From Tragulus kanchil (taxonomy: Eukaryota > Chordata > Mammalia > Artiodactyla > Tragulidae), in contig JAIOJX010000005.1 in the NCBI GenBank assembly GCA_022376925.1, positions 94,585,001 through 94,649,000 of the forward strand: a DNA stretch of 64,000 bases, in the 5' to 3' direction. The position numbers were made by a program, and so were the translations under genes. Below the pieces are notes generated by a model, which saw only the letters and a program-made list of their open reading frames with translations, had not been told where the DNA came from and searched no databases. Shown piece after piece: positions 46,295 through 59,309 of this stretch; within the stretch, counting starts at the first letter, position 1, and every line of letters begins with the position of its first letter.

Positions 46295-47598
46295 TTTTCT
46301 TAACCTTTATTTCACTTTTAACTTTTACAGTTTTGTTGTTTACAAATATGTATGTTCTCAGACTAGTCACATGTATATCTCCCCCATCCCACCCCTCCAG
46401 ACCGTCATACAGCACCCGTGAAGGATCTGCTTTTCTCACAGAGCAATGACTATAGCTATTTTCTTCACTTATGATAGTACAGGCCTTCAAGTTACTTCCT
46501 TTATGCCTCCCACCCACTGTTCCTTCCCCACAATGTCCATATGTCCACTGTCCATGTCTTTCTGTCTGTCACTTCACTGCATGTGCCATAATCACCATCC
46601 TACTAGATTCCATATATATGTGTTAGTATATTGTACTTGCCCTTGTCTTTCTGACTGACTTCACTTTTTATGATAGGTTCTAGATCCAGCCACCTCATTA
46701 GGGCTGATTCTTCTGCATTTCTTTTGAAAGCTGTGTAGTATTCCATTGTATATGTGTACCAGAGCTTTAGTATCCATTCGTTCGTCTATGGGCATCTAGG
46801 TTGCTTCCATGTTCTAGCTATTGTATAGAGAGCTGCAGTCAACATTGGGGTACAGGTGCTTCTTTTGGATTTAATTTCATCAGGGTATAAGCCTAAGAGT
46901 GGGATTGCTGGGTCGTAGGGTGCTTCTATTTTTAGTTTTTTAAGAAATCTCCACACGGTCTTCCATAGAGGCCATATCAATCTACATTCCCACCAGCAAT
47001 GCAGGAGTGTTCCCTTTTCTCTGCACCCTCTCCAGCATTTATTGTCTGTCGATTTGTGGATGATGACCATTCTGACGGGTATGAGGTGATATTCTCATTG
47101 TAGTTTTGATTTGCATTTCTCTAATTATAAGTGAAGTTGAGCATTGTTTCATGTGTTTTTGGGCCGTCTGTATGTCGTCTTTGGAGAGGTGTCTGTTTAG
47201 GTCCTTTTCCCACTTTTTGATTGGGTGGTTCATTTTTCTGGTGCTGAGTTGTCTGAGCTGCTTGTAGATTTTGGAGATTAATTCTTTGTCTGCTGTTTCA
47301 TATGCTATGATTTTCGCCCATTCTGTGGGCTGTCTGTTCAGCTTTTTTGTAATTTCTTTTGCTGTACAAAACCTTTTAAGTTTCATTAGGTCCCACATGT
47401 TCATTTGTCTTTTTAGTTCTGCTATTCTAGTGGGTGGGTCAGAGAAGATCTTGCTTTGATTTATGTTCTTGAGGGTTTTGCCTATATTCTCCTCTAAGAG
47501 TGTGATGGTTTCTGGCCTTACATTTACGTCTTTAATCCATTTTGAGTTGATATTTGTGCATGGTGTCAGGGAATGTTCCAACTTCATTTTTTTGTATG
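46295..47598 (-). mobile_element. L1 LINE, 5'-truncated, antisense
   Basis: Minus-strand L1 of about 1.3 kb. 47039-47587 encodes 182 residues of late ORF2 ([55 protein letters not shown] region); 46786-47070 encodes the following C-terminal part in another frame ([34 protein letters not shown]). So the ORF2 end is split by a frameshift near 47050-47070. The reverse transcriptase and endonuclease domains are missing. The 3' UTR runs left to a T-rich end at 46287-46310. TAGCTGGCTTTTGCTT (46277) and TAGCTTGGCTATTGCTTT (47599) are the imperfect target-site duplication. This is the youngest insertion of the nest. Confidence 0.93.
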
Positions 47599-47665
47599 TA
47601 GCTTGGCTATTGCTTTAAATCACTAAATTTTTACTGGTTGTATAGCAACTGATAACTAAGACAGC
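47599..47665 (+). mobile_element. Old LTR-like repeat, right end
   Basis: TTGCTTTAAATCACTAAAT and CAACTGATAACTAAGACA form the usual 3' end of the MaLR-like repeat whose left part is at 45590-46103. Confidence 0.45.
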
Positions 47666-49519
47666 AGTTCTTAAATTTAACTTAAATCACAAAAGCATTT
47701 TCTAATGTACATTATTTTAATTTAAAATTTCTCTTCCATATAAACAGAAAAGGACCAAAGTATATATGTATGCTATAGTGATAAAGTGAAAATTGTAGCA
47801 TTCTTTTCAGGCAAACACACATGGCAATTGTTTTCACATGTCTTTTTTCTTTCCTAGAAGAAAACTGGATTCATCATATCATGGAAGAAATTTAAAAGTT
47901 GAGAGACATTTCTCCAGAAATGTACTATTATGAGACCAACTTTTATATTAGTTCTCAACTAATTGAACCACGAAGTGCCTTTTAGTGCCTCACATTGTAC
48001 TTTGATCTGTGACTCATGAGACAGAGAATTCACCCATCATTTTACACACAATTGGGAGGTAGAAGCACAGAATTATTTACGGGACAAACAATGCTAACCA
48101 CTAGAGCCTATACGTCAAAACTGAAATTCAATAGATCTTCAGAAGTACGAGAGAGGCTTGGAGCTTGGAGGAGTGTGAAAAGGCTTTGGACAGGGCAGAG
48201 GTGGCTGGAGCACATGGTGACGGTGAAGGGCTCAAGAGGTGAGCAGATGTCACAACAGCTGTGATGGATGCAGCTCGCTCTGCCTCATGCAGATGCTGTT
48301 TGACGGGCAGGCAGAAAGGAGGCTGATAGGCAAAATGAAACCAGATTTATTTTTTCAGAAGTCTTATTTTTTTCTCCAAATCTTCCATGACGATCTTTGT
48401 GGAGCCAAATATAGCTTTGACTATGTTTACATACAAATATAAGATTGTGTGTGTGTGTGTGTGTGTGTGAATGCAAGTATACGTGAGTGGGTGTGAGGGC
48501 TTATTTACTTGCAAACCACTACCGCAACCAAGAAGGCTTTAACTGGTTGAATTCATCCAATATTCCATTGGCTTCAGTGATAGAATTCTATTATTTGTTC
48601 AAACTCAGATGTCTTACTAAAAGGATATGAGACGGTTTACAGAACACACACAAAAAGAGCTGAGAAGAAAATATATGAATACATCAAGAGAGAATGAAAA
48701 CAGGGAGTGATAATAAGATTAAGCTGGGGAAGTCATTTCTAAAAACAACAACGATTTATTTAACTAAATTTAACCGTCACCGGCACCTCAGTGTATGTTT
48801 GTCAAAACATCCTCAGTGTCAACTTCCTTCGAAGCCAGCGGCACCTCAGAGTGAGCAGCAGTCACGTTTCCTGCTTGAGCAGCTCTGATGGAGCCGAGAA
48901 CATCTTGTCAAAATTCCAAACGTCCAGCTTTGAAAATCGGTAAACAATTGTAAGGAAAAAAGAAATATTTTCTTCCCTCAAATCCTAGGCAAAACACTCC
49001 ACGGTATTATTTTCAAGAGATTTCCAGTTGTTGTTTTAAAAAGACAATAGTTTTCTTAACTTCAGTTTTAACCTCGAAAATTCCTGGCCTAGAGAACATC
49101 CTATTCCCTGTCAGGAAGAAGCTTGTATGATGGGGTGACCTTGCAAGAGGCACCCAGATGTCTCCCAGCAGGCTGACTTTGCCGCTACTGTTGAATCATT
49201 GTGCTCTGCCCTTTGTGGAATATTTCCCTTGCTTTCAGCTCTTCTGACTTAGAAACTAGCACACTGACTCCATTAATACCTCTAATGTGAAGCCCCATAC
49301 AAACAGATGTCCTGGACAGCTCTCTCACGTAAAGCAGCTCACATTCTCCCATTATGTACCAGGACAAACAGCAACGTCAGCTTATCTCCAGATGCTGAGA
49401 CCCACTGGCTAGCAGTGTGTAAGACAAATCAACCTCTTTAAAAATATTGGATTACTGAGTCACTACCATAATCATCATATAGAATCTTTCTATCATTCCA
49501 GAAAGTTTTCTTTGGCCAA
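47666..49519. other. Single-copy stretch with a (GT)n
   Basis: No repeat or gene that I can name, apart from the (GT)n at 48447-48469. A TTTCTTTCCTAG acceptor-like site ends at 47857, but no donor pairs with it. Frames of 60-80 codons are present on both strands and look like chance. Confidence 0.45.
48447..48469. repeat. (GT)n microsatellite
   Basis: Uninterrupted alternating GT, about 11-12 units. A candidate polymorphic marker. Confidence 0.95.
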
Positions 49520-49800
49520 TTTGTAGTTAATTTCTTTTTTTGCTCTTAACCTTTGGTGATCACTGACCTGTGGTCCATCATTTCAATTTTGCCGTTTCTA
49601 GAATTTCATACAAGTGGAATTATTTATTGTGCTCCCTAGTGTCTGACATCTTTTACTCAGAATGGTGTTTTTGTGATTCATCCACATTGTTGCATGGATC
49701 AATGGTGCCCCTTTTTCTAGCTGAGTAATACTTCCTTTTGGGATGCAGTACAATTTATTTATCTATTTACTAGTTGATGTACACTCCTTCCCTTAATCCA
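49520..49800 (-). mobile_element. Old L1 (L1M-type) fragment
   Basis: GAATTTCATACAAGTGGAAT, GTGATTCATCCACATTGTTG and TTATTTATCTATTTACTAGT match, in minus orientation, the 3' portion of older mammalian L1. Strongly diverged. Confidence 0.6.
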
Positions 49801-49827
49801 CTTTTTAGACATAACAAAAATGTTATG

Positions 49828-49908
49828 TTTTATATTTTACATATAAAATATAAAAATATAAAATATAAAAAATAAAATATTTTTATAATATTAAAATATA
49901 AAAATAAA
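49828..49908. repeat. AT-rich low-complexity block
   Basis: Irregular AAAATATAA-type repeats. They provide an A-rich target where the SINE at 49909 inserted. Confidence 0.9.
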
Positions 49909-50085
49909 GGACTTCCTTGGTGGTCCAGTGGCTAGGACTCAGCATTCCCAATGCAGGGAGCCAGGGTTCGATCCCTGGTCAGGGAACTAGATCCTACATA
50001 CCTATGCTGCAAAGACTGAAGATCCTGTGTGCTGCAACAAAGACTTGGTGCAGTCAAATAAATAATTAAAATAAAAAAATACATA
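49909..50085 (+). mobile_element. CHR/SINE2-type tRNA SINE
   Basis: GGACTTCCTTGGTGGTCCAG, GGTTCGATCCCTGGTCAGGG, ACTAGATCCTACATACCTAT, GCAACAAAGACTTGGTGCAG and CAAATAAATAATTAAAATA. Intact A and B boxes. This type differs from the young CHR-like group in body and tail. Confidence 0.92.
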
Positions 50086-52385
50086 TATATATATAAATAA
50101 ATAAAATGTTAGATAACTGAAAACAAAAACAGACCTTTAGTTTTTTTGACATCACTTTTATGATTTTTCCTGAGATGATTGGAACACACTCCCTTTAATT
50201 CATTATAGCATTTAAAACAAGCCAGAAAAGTATCTATATCTATATTTGTATCTTTATCTCCTCCAGGACATGGCTGTGGCTATCTGTGTGTATAATATGC
50301 TACTGAGCTAATTTAGTAGACTCACCCATCACCCAACTGGTTATTTTGCCTGACTGGGTAGGGAAGCCTAGTATCTACCACCTTCATTCAATGTGAATCC
50401 TGTAATATCTTCTGCACAAGAGAAATATCTTGCCTAAAGGGAACGTAATTCAGCTTAACAAACTCCAGTTTTAAGAGTTATGTGATGCTATGTGGAAAGA
50501 TGGCCACAGTTGGCTTGGTCGGTACTGTTTTGGAAAAGAAAAGCTCTTGGATTTTTTTTTTTTTCTAAGATAAAAAGGGCAATACAAGCACAAGTCTTGA
50601 TTCCTATTAATAGTCCCTGCAAGCACAGCAGCAAAGCCTAGAGCATGCCCGTGTCCAAGTGCTTTTGATATGACAGGGAACTTTCAAATAGCACTGGGCA
50701 GTGCATTTTTCCAATGCCAATGCATGCTGGTGCTGTTGTGCCCTGTCAAATACATAATACTGAAAAGCCCAATTGGACACCTATTTGCTACAATGTTCTT
50801 GGCTGTTCTCCACCCATCCTGTCCCAAGATAGAATCTGCTCAGAGTAGCAAGTCTATTCTTAGGTGCTTCCTGCGGTGAACATTAACTAAACGACTGGAA
50901 CCTAAGGAAACAGGTAGGGACGGTGACAGGATGATGGGGCAGGGCAGTGTAAAATCCCCCCGGAGTCACCTCTGAAAAGACAGGATATGGAGCCTGATTC
51001 AGTGGTGACCAAGGCAAGGCTTCCATGTTAAAAACAAGTCTTAAAGGAGACCTATCATTTCTGACGCCCTTCATGGGTAGTCATTTTCAGTCCTTTCTGA
51101 ATAATACACAGCTTCCTGAATAATATCTATTTTGCACACAATTCCTTTCAAAGTGCACTGAGGACATTCTGCAAACCTGTTGAGAGCAGAAAGAGTGCCC
51201 AAGTGGTTAATTTTCTGTCTCAGTTCATAGTGCCCAAGAACTAGGAAAAGAAAGTGTAGGTTAGGCTTTTGCTTTCTCTCTCTCATTTTATTCCTCTTGT
51301 ACAAATGTCTGTTTAACAGGTTTATAATGCCAGCCTGACTACATTCACCCATCCAAGAGAGTCTTTCACTTTCCTAGTGAAAGGAACACTTTATTTTTGG
51401 CCACCCTAGTATTAGTGTATCCCCAATCTCTCATTTACACACAGTCTTTGGCTCCTCAAATCTTCCTGAGCCTGATCCTGGATGATAATCCCCATCATTA
51501 AACTGGGGACAGTTCACTCTCTGTCCTGACTGTCAAGTCTCAGTGCTGACTGCAAGCCAGAGCTCTCCATATGGGACATAGATGTCTACATAACTGAGGC
51601 ATCCAGTTTTCTTTTATTCTGTACAAACAGAAGTAGATCCTGTAATTGCAGATGGCATTAGAGTGAGAAATGAAGAGCACAAGGGTATCTGGAATGAGAA
51701 TGGAACCAAAAGCTAATTTCCAAAATGTAGGTATAGAGTATGATTAAAGAGAATGTCCAGCCACATGGATCTTTTCCTATAAACCTGTCGTGGAATGAAA
51801 CTTGTAACCCTCACAGCTATTTGTTATCGAAAGCAGCTCTCTTAATTCCTGCTAGCAATTAAAGAAACACGCAAACTAATGAAGCTATATCCATGAGTAA
51901 TGACTATCATTTTTAACTGACCATGAGAAATAAATACAGTTTTCACCTGTGTTCTGATAGATCCGTTTACTTCATTTGTGGACTTTCAAAGAGGTGATCT
52001 CAAAGACACCCGGACAGGCATTTTTGAAATCCAACATGATTTTCTTCTATTCAGGGTATCCTAGGAAGAACCTCTGAGTTTTGTGTTATTTCAAACAAAT
52101 CTCAATGACAGAGACAGAAGTTGCTCGTGTGATGAACAAAGCCAGCTCAACTCTGGAAAACACTTCTTTGCTAAAGGTCAACCCCCATTGCCAGGTCTAA
52201 ACTGCAAAGAGTAGTGATACAAACATGTAAGATAAAAGTGGTTATACCTTTAGGGTGAGGAGCAGAGGATACATGAAAAAGGAAAGCAAGGTCAAAGCTA
52301 TTTGGTAGAGCTCTACCTTCAAACTATGCTCTTGGGACTTTGCTAAGTGGCATTTGAAATATTTATATACCTGTACCTATGGTTA
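50086..52385. other. Long stretch without recognised repeats
   Basis: About 2.3 kb in which I recognise no SINE, LINE or exon. Frames such as 51071-51352 (minus, 93 codons) show no family features. Scarcity of repeats can mark conserved non-coding sequence, but nothing here proves it. Confidence 0.4.
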
Positions 52386-52386
52386 G

Positions 52387-52421
52387 TTGTGTGTGTGTGT
52401 GTGTTTTTTTTTTTTTTTTAG
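52387..52421. repeat. (GT)n followed by a T run
   Basis: GTGTGTGTGTGTGTG then about 16 T. Simple sequence only. Confidence 0.9.
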
Positions 52422-53308
52422 AGGTACAGCAATTACTCCGACAGTAACATTATCACTCTCTTTGAGGATTCTTGGATCTAGAGATTAGTTTTAAATTCTG
52501 TTCTTTACTCAGATTTTCTGTGGAAAAATCTTTTTTTCCAAAGAGATCATTACAAAGTGGTACATATGGTGACAGAGGGAAATAAAAAATAACAAAAGTT
52601 TCTCTGACATTTTATTAAGATGTGGCTGAAAATACTGGCAAACAATATACAAAAGAAATACTCCCTGGAGGACCATTGATTGTAAATAGACTCAGAAACA
52701 TTGATGTCAATATTTATACTTTAGAGTGGTATATGGCAGAGTGATTTTATATATAGGAAATATAGATATTAAGTCAACTATATATTTAATCACTCAGAAG
52801 CTAGTGTTTTGGAGAAAAAAATCCCTGAAATAAACCTCAAACCATAAACTATCAAAAAGACTTCTGTAGCAGTGATTACATAGCAATATAAAAGTGTTAT
52901 AGAAGTGTATTCACATACTTTCCAGCAAGACTGAACTTTCATGCAAAATTACGTTAAAAGCATAAAATCAATTTCTGTGATTACTCAATGGAATATTTTA
53001 AGTGAATTCCAAGTTGCCAGCCATTTTAAAAAGCAATTTCTTTACAAGTTACTTTATTCTACTTTATTATGGTTAAAGAAATGGAACATTAACAATTCAA
53101 TGCTGCCAATTCAATGCTGGAGATGTGAATTTTGTTGGCATCATCATCAGTTATGGAACTCACATCAGCAAGATCAGCAATTAATCTTGGAAAAATTCCC
53201 TGAACAAAAAAATGACATGGAGTTTCAAATCTATGATAGAAAGCAAATCTGTAGCATTCTATGTTAATCTGACAGTCAGGTTCAACAACTGATAAGATAC
53301 CCTAAAAT
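52422..53308. other. Single-copy stretch, nothing recognised
   Basis: The 108-codon frame at 52941-53267 has no recognisable domain; the sequence is AT-rich and the frame is probably chance. Confidence 0.45.
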
Positions 53309-55454
53309 AAATCTTTTATTCTCACAGCATTAATGGTGGTATACTCATGTCCCTATGTATAATGCAATAGAAGCTGTCATTCATGTTTAGGACAATATTA
53401 AAATGGAGATGGAGTAAAATCATGACATATCAACAAGTTTTATATTTTTCTTTCTCTCCTTTCCATCCTCATCTTCCTTTTCCTCTTCCTTCTTATTCTT
53501 ATATTACTTAGTGATTGGTTAGGTCTTTGACTTACTTTTTATCAGATATTTTAACCTAGTCATTTTCAAAGTAGAGTACTGATTAGAGATTAAAAGTGCA
53601 TGGTTCCGAGCAGAATGCATAGTTCCAATTTTTGTTTTACAACCTGTTGGCGTCAGGGCAGCCTATTTTTTGGACCACCAGTTCCTCATATGACATACAT
53701 AATATATATAGAGAGTAATAAAGAATACCCTCCTAATGGGGCTTCTGTGACAATTAAAGGCCTTGATACACAAAAGCACCAGTTATATATGCCACATGTA
53801 AAGAGAGTGGTTTCTAATAGCTGCTGTCATTTAATGGAGAATATCACAACATTATATTGGTTTAGCTCTTGTCCTCTATCTCAAGGGGGAGGTAGTAAAG
53901 ACAGATCAAGAAGACAGTAATTTGCCCCTAGTGTTTACAAAAGGACTTCTTAATGCTGAAGATATGGCCAACAAACTGTATGGCACATCATACATCTCCA
54001 AGGATATCATCCTGCTTGGTCTCAACAGCTGAATATTTTCAGTGTAACTGCTTTTTCTGATGTATCTTGCCTGTGTGAATTATATAATAATGTTAATTTG
54101 TCAGCATTCATTTTAGGGGAGCCAGTTTTTCTGCGTGGCATATTCTATGACAAAAGAAAAAACAGTAATTCAACAAAAGTCAGTCTTCTGGAGGTAATGA
54201 TCAATCAAGTAATGTACTAACGATGGTCATGAAAAATAAATGTGACAGCAACTTTTGCTTCAAGCCAAAATACCATTTCATTTATTATTTATTGTTTTCA
54301 TTCACTGCTTTTATTTTATTCAAAAGTAAGGAATCTATGTCTGGGAAAAAATTTTGACACTGACTTGTTTTGATAAAAGAAATCTTTTATTCTCACAGCA
54401 TTAATGGTGGTATACTCATGTCCCTATGTATAATGCAATAGAAGCTGTCATTCATGTTTAGGACAATATTAAAATGGAGATGGAGTAAAATCATGACATA
54501 TCAACAAGTTTTATATTTTTCTTTCTCTCCTTTCCATCCTCATCTTCCTTTTCCTCTTCCTTCTTATTCTTATATTACTTAGTGATTGGTTAGGTCTTTG
54601 ACTTACTTTTTATCAGATATTTTAACCTAGTCATTTTCAAAGTAGAGTACTGATTAGAGATTAAAAGTGCATGGTTCCGAGCAGAATGCATAGTTCCAAT
54701 TTTTGTTTTACAACCTGTTGGCGTCAGGGCAGCCTATTTTTTGGACCACCAGTTCCTCATATGACATACATAATATATATAGAGAGTAATAAAGAATACC
54801 CTCCTAATGGGGCTTCTGTGACAATTAAAGGCCTTGATACACAAAAAGCACCAGTTATATATGCCACATGTAAAGAGAGTGGTTTCTAATAGCTGCTGTC
54901 ATTTAATGGAGAATATCACAACATTATATTGGTTTAGCTCTTGTCCTCTATCTCAAGGGGGAGGTAGTAAAGACAGATCAAGAAGACAGTAATTTGCCCC
55001 TAGTGTTTACAAAAGGACTTCTTAATGCTGAAGATATGGCCAACAAACTGTATGGCACATCATACATCTCCAAGGATATCATCCTGCTTGGTCTCAACAG
55101 CTGAATATTTTCAGTGTAACTGCTTTTTCTGATGTATCTTGCCTGTGTGAATTATATAATAATGTTAATTTGTCAGCATTCATTTTAGGGGAGCCAGTTT
55201 TTTCTGCGTGGCATATTCTATGACAAAAGAAAAAGCAGTAATTCAACAAAACTCAGTCTTCTGGAGGTAATGATCAATCAAGTAATGTACTAACGATGGT
55301 CATGAAAAATAAATGTGACAGCAACTTTTGCTTCAAGCCAAAATACCATTTCATTTATTATTTATTGTTTTCATTCACTGCTTTTATTTTATTCAAAAGT
55401 AAGGAATCTATGTCTGGGAAAAAATTTTGACACTGACTTGTTTTGATAAAAGAA
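53309..55454. repeat. Direct tandem duplication D14 (offset 1071)
   Basis: Bases 53309-54382 recur at 54380-55454, joined cleanly with AAA shared. Differences: one A near 54845, a T-run near 55200, and two substitutions near 55233-55251. The 106-codon frame in copy one (53600) is cut short in copy two by the extra A, arguing against coding function. Confidence 0.97.
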
Positions 55455-55984
55455 AAATCATTCAACATCACTCCATGAGTTTTAAATTGGCTTATCACTT
55501 TTTAAAAAATAATAAAGGCACGGAAAATTTGTCTCTCATTTAAAACCTGTCAGCAACAGGAAACATGTTGCTAAAGCAGACAGACAGTGCTGAACAAGAT
55601 TATTGGCAGTACAGGAAACAGACGCATGCCATGTGCTCTGAAGACCCAGTTTATGGATTGACCAAATTAACATCATCTATAAAATGATGGTAGAAATTCT
55701 TTGACTTTTACTTTGAAAGAAGACCCCTGTGGGGCCTGTGGAGATTGAGATCAGTCACAGTGATCTCAGCCAGGGTAACATCAGAGATTATACACTCATG
55801 TTACATTGATTTTATAGTAAAGTTTTACGTTTCTGTGTCAGAGGTCATAGTGTCAGTCTGTTTCCTCTCCTAAAAAATAGGGCAATTAAAAGTATGAAAA
55901 CTGTTTTCCCATTCTAACCACCATTTTGAAGAGAATGTAAGTGTTCTGTACTTCTAAGGAGTATACCCTATAGCATAAGAAATG
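55455..55984. other. Single-copy stretch, nothing recognised
   Basis: No feature that I can support. Confidence 0.45.
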
Positions 55985-56360
55985 TTTGCTTTTATCTTAA
56001 ATAATGGAAACTTTCCAACATATATGGAAGTAGAGATACTGTAATAAACTCCATTACCCAGCTTCAACAACAGCCAACATATGGCTGTCTTATTTCACCT
56101 AAATCTCCACCTACTCCTCTCTATCTTCGCTTGTTTTGAGGCAAATTTCAGTTTTACTTACATAACCACTTACACATAAACACTATATAAATATAACACT
56201 TGAACAGTTACAAGATTCCCTAGTACTCACTAATGACATTTCTCTGATTATATCGTAAATATTTTATGTTTGGTTTATTCAAGTCAGGATCAGCACAAAG
56301 GCTCACATATTGCATCCGTTTGGCCTTATTTCTCTTTAATACCTGGGCTTTCCCTTTTCT
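55985..56360. mobile_element. Old LINE-like fragment (tentative)
   Basis: CAACATATATGGAAGTAGAG, ACCCAGCTTCAACAACAGCC, GAGGCAAATTTCAG and CAAGTCAGGATCAGCACAAA follow the order of a common old mammalian L1-type 3' sequence from memory. Subfamily not determined. Confidence 0.45.
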
Positions 56361-57440
56361 CCTCTTTGTTGAAAATCCTGATTTTCTACCAATGCTTTAT
56401 GACAGTGATTGATGATCCTTGCTCAAATTCATTATTTCATTTATAGGATAAAAAGGAGTGATTTCAAGTTTATCATTCTTTCTAAGTTAACTGGAGTTCT
56501 TCTAAAAAGACAACATTTCTTTCATCAATTACATGGTACAGCCCATGACACAATTTGCAAAGGAAAGGCAGAAAAATAATTCTTTCCCTTATTTACTAGT
56601 TTTCATAATATTGACTACCTAGTATTCTTTGAAAACTACTATTTCTTTGTATTCTCACAAATTCATAGAACCACAACATATTTAATGTATTTCAATTATT
56701 TGTGAATATACTTTTTGATTTTCAAACTGTTCCATCTCTCATGAGTGGAAGCCCATTCAAATTGGATCCAAGGCATTTTGACACAGCCCCAGTAGACTCT
56801 GGCTTCCTCAGTACAAGATACTCAAGGCTCATTCTGCACATTTCCAGTCCTATATCAGAAAACAGCCATTTCCACAGGAGTGATTCTGTTCTTTAAATGG
56901 CAAATGATTTTTAGAGACAAAAATCTGAGTGCCTGAGATGCTCATTGCTATTAGGTTAGTAGCCTTTCATGAAAAGTTTTTCTTTGCAGAGTCAGAAGTA
57001 ATAGTCATGTCACCAATAAAAGCACCTTCTATTCTGTATAAATGTGTGGAAAGTCTGCAGGGTTAATGATTTCTGTTATTTGAAAAACTACTTATATAAA
57101 AATAGAACTTGGATTTATAGCATCTAGAGTCAAGTTCAGCATGGTTCAATACCTTATATGAAGAAGTATAAGAGAGGAAATGCTTTATATAAAATTGAGT
57201 TAAATGAAATGAGGTTTGTAAAGGACCTTGCAAAGTCTGAAAGATCAGAGATACTTAATAATATTGACTGTTTATCTTCTTGTATCTTTACCTACATAAG
57301 GAAAATGTATTGGAGCCATACTTAAAGTAGTACTTGAGTTCAGTTCTTTTTTTTTTTTTTTTTAAAAGAGTTTTGTTGAGTTTAATTCTTGACTCAACTG
57401 AATTTCCTGTTTAATCCTCATCTTCAACTTTACTTCATTT
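56361..57440. other. Single-copy stretch with a T run
   Basis: No repeat family or exon recognised; a T run at 57347-57363 only. Confidence 0.45.
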
Positions 57441-57449
57441 GTTATAATC

Positions 57450-57545
57450 TGGAAAAATTCTGAATCACTAGGCTGTATACCTGAAACTAATATAATACTA
57501 TAAACCAACTATACTGAAAAAGATTTAAAAGTGAAATAAATATGC
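57450..57545 (+). mobile_element. L1 3' UTR fragment
   Basis: GAATCACTAGGCTGTATACC, TGAAACTAATATAATACTAT and ACCAACTATACTGAAAAAG are the artiodactyl L1 3' terminus. Truncated to about 95 bases. Confidence 0.8.
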
Positions 57546-57708
57546 TTTGTGATAAAACTAAAGTAACTGTATGAGCACCTACAGAGGGTAGTAGCAAAAC
57601 CGGGATTTACTGCTAATCTCTAAGATGAAACTATCTACCTTGAAAATGACTGAACAGGAATATAAAAATAATGAACTATTTCTTGGATGCTTGCTATATG
57701 GTGGGCAT

Positions 57709-57792
57709 ATATTGGTTTGGTTGAAAATGTCATTCTGTTTTTCCATGACATCTTGTGGAAAAACTTGAACAAACTCTTCGGCCAACCCAATA
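57709..57792. mobile_element. Mariner-derived short element (BTMAR1-like)
   Basis: About 84 bases with inverted ends: ATTGGTTTGGTTGAAAATG at the left, and CTCTTCGGCCAACCCAATA at the right. The two arms also pair through TTTTTCCATGACA and TGTGGAAAAAC. The flanking TATA fits TA target duplication. It resembles the short palindromic mariner derivatives known from ruminants and has no transposase. Confidence 0.82.
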
Positions 57793-59255
57793 TATTTACA
57801 AAGAGCTACTTTCCACTGTTCATGTAACTTTTTGCCTCAGTTCTCGCCAGTTGTTCCCAAGTTGTTGAGGTGGCTGGAGAAACCTCTGGAGTCCTCATCA
57901 TAGTTCTCTTCAAGGGCAATCCTTATTGCCCTTGGAGCCTCTCCCTAGCCAGCACAGCCCAGGGAGCTGTCCAGATGCTGGAGCTGACTCTACTTTGTCT
58001 CAGGGCTGAGTGAGGTAGTTGGTCTTATAGTTTGAGATCAGAGGCCATAGCAAGGTGACTTAAAGAGCTGAAGAACTTGTAGAATAGAAGAATTTGGTCA
58101 ATAGGATTAAATAACCAGCAAAACAGAAGAGGAAAGGATAAGATGCTATAAAATCTTAATAGAACAAAACAGTATGTAGACAATGGAGAATATGGGGAGG
58201 GGATATCACTTTTAAGAATGTAAGTAGTGTTAAATGACATTTGTTCCTCTTTTTGGATAAAGTTCACCTGATTAATCAAGTAAAATGAAACACTGATTGT
58301 GATTGTTTAAATATGATATCAGTTAAACAACTTCATCTGAATCACTGAATTTCACCTGTATATGGGTAGAGGGCTAACCAGTATTTGGAAGAAAGGCCTC
58401 TGCTCAAGTGAGGTGTGTTCTGTGGCTGTACTGCTGAGCATTTTCTAGACTCAGAGATTCTTTTGAGTTAGAACTGAAATTTACAGGTTCTTAAACAATT
58501 GTGTTTGAGTCTAATTGTTTATATTTGCTCGGTATAGTCTAGAAATACAATCCTTATATACCAGTTTAATAGACATTTAAAAATGTAAAACATAAGCACA
58601 AATGGCTAATTATTGGTTATTTTTTTTTCAGTTCTGGGGACTATCATTTCTGCCAAATCCTTGAGGCCAGCAGTAAAGATTTTTAAGTGTTTTTTGAGGG
58701 AACAATCTTAATGACAACTTATTATGGATCATAAATGATTGGCAAAAGATGCACTTGAATCTAGACCAAGACTGAAATGTTTCCTACTATCTAAATGCTG
58801 CCAAATACTTAAAAAAGAAAGATTTGTACTAGAGAGTGTCATAGTTTCCATACACACTCACTGTCACTACACTTTTAAGCACCTCCTCCCTTCTCTCTGT
58901 TCTTTTATTCTTACTCAAGCAAGAATGCATACAGATGGCAAAATACTAATGGCATATACAAACTTACTGTGACCAAGAACCAATGACTGAATTCCTTAAT
59001 TATAAATACATCACTGAGATCTTCCTTAATCTTAGGTTACTTGAAGTTGAAAGCAAAACTATTACTATATCCAGTGAGACTAAATGAACTATTGATACAA
59101 TAGCCAATATCACTGGCAGTATCATTCCTTTTGCCTTGCTCATCTCTTCCATGTTGATATCCTCAAACCTCCTATGTTCTTGTCCTATATCCACTGTCTG
59201 AGTGATCTGAGTCAGACCCATGGATTTGGCTGACAGCTATACACCAATGGCTCCC
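57793..59255. other. Single-copy stretch, nothing recognised
   Basis: About 1.5 kb without SINE, LINE or exon that I can name. Frames on the minus strand at 58025 and 59000 have no family features. Confidence 0.45.
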
Positions 59256-59309
59256 TCAGCTATTTTTTTTTTTAAACAAAGAAATGAAGCAATCCCCAAG
59301 CACACTGTG

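Noticed and set aside
46786..47587. Protein-coding gene on the minus strand
   Set aside because: The peptides are the C-terminal part of L1 ORF2, split by a frameshift and without catalytic domains, so it is a dead L1 fragment.
47858..47905. Terminal exon after TTTCTTTCCTAG at 47857
   Set aside because: The frame closes within 15 codons and no donor or other exon supports it. It could join the possible microexon in phase 0, but this is too weak to annotate.
53600..53920. 106-codon frame present in both D14 copies
   Set aside because: One extra A breaks it in copy two, it has no recognisable domain, and its duplication is explained by D14.
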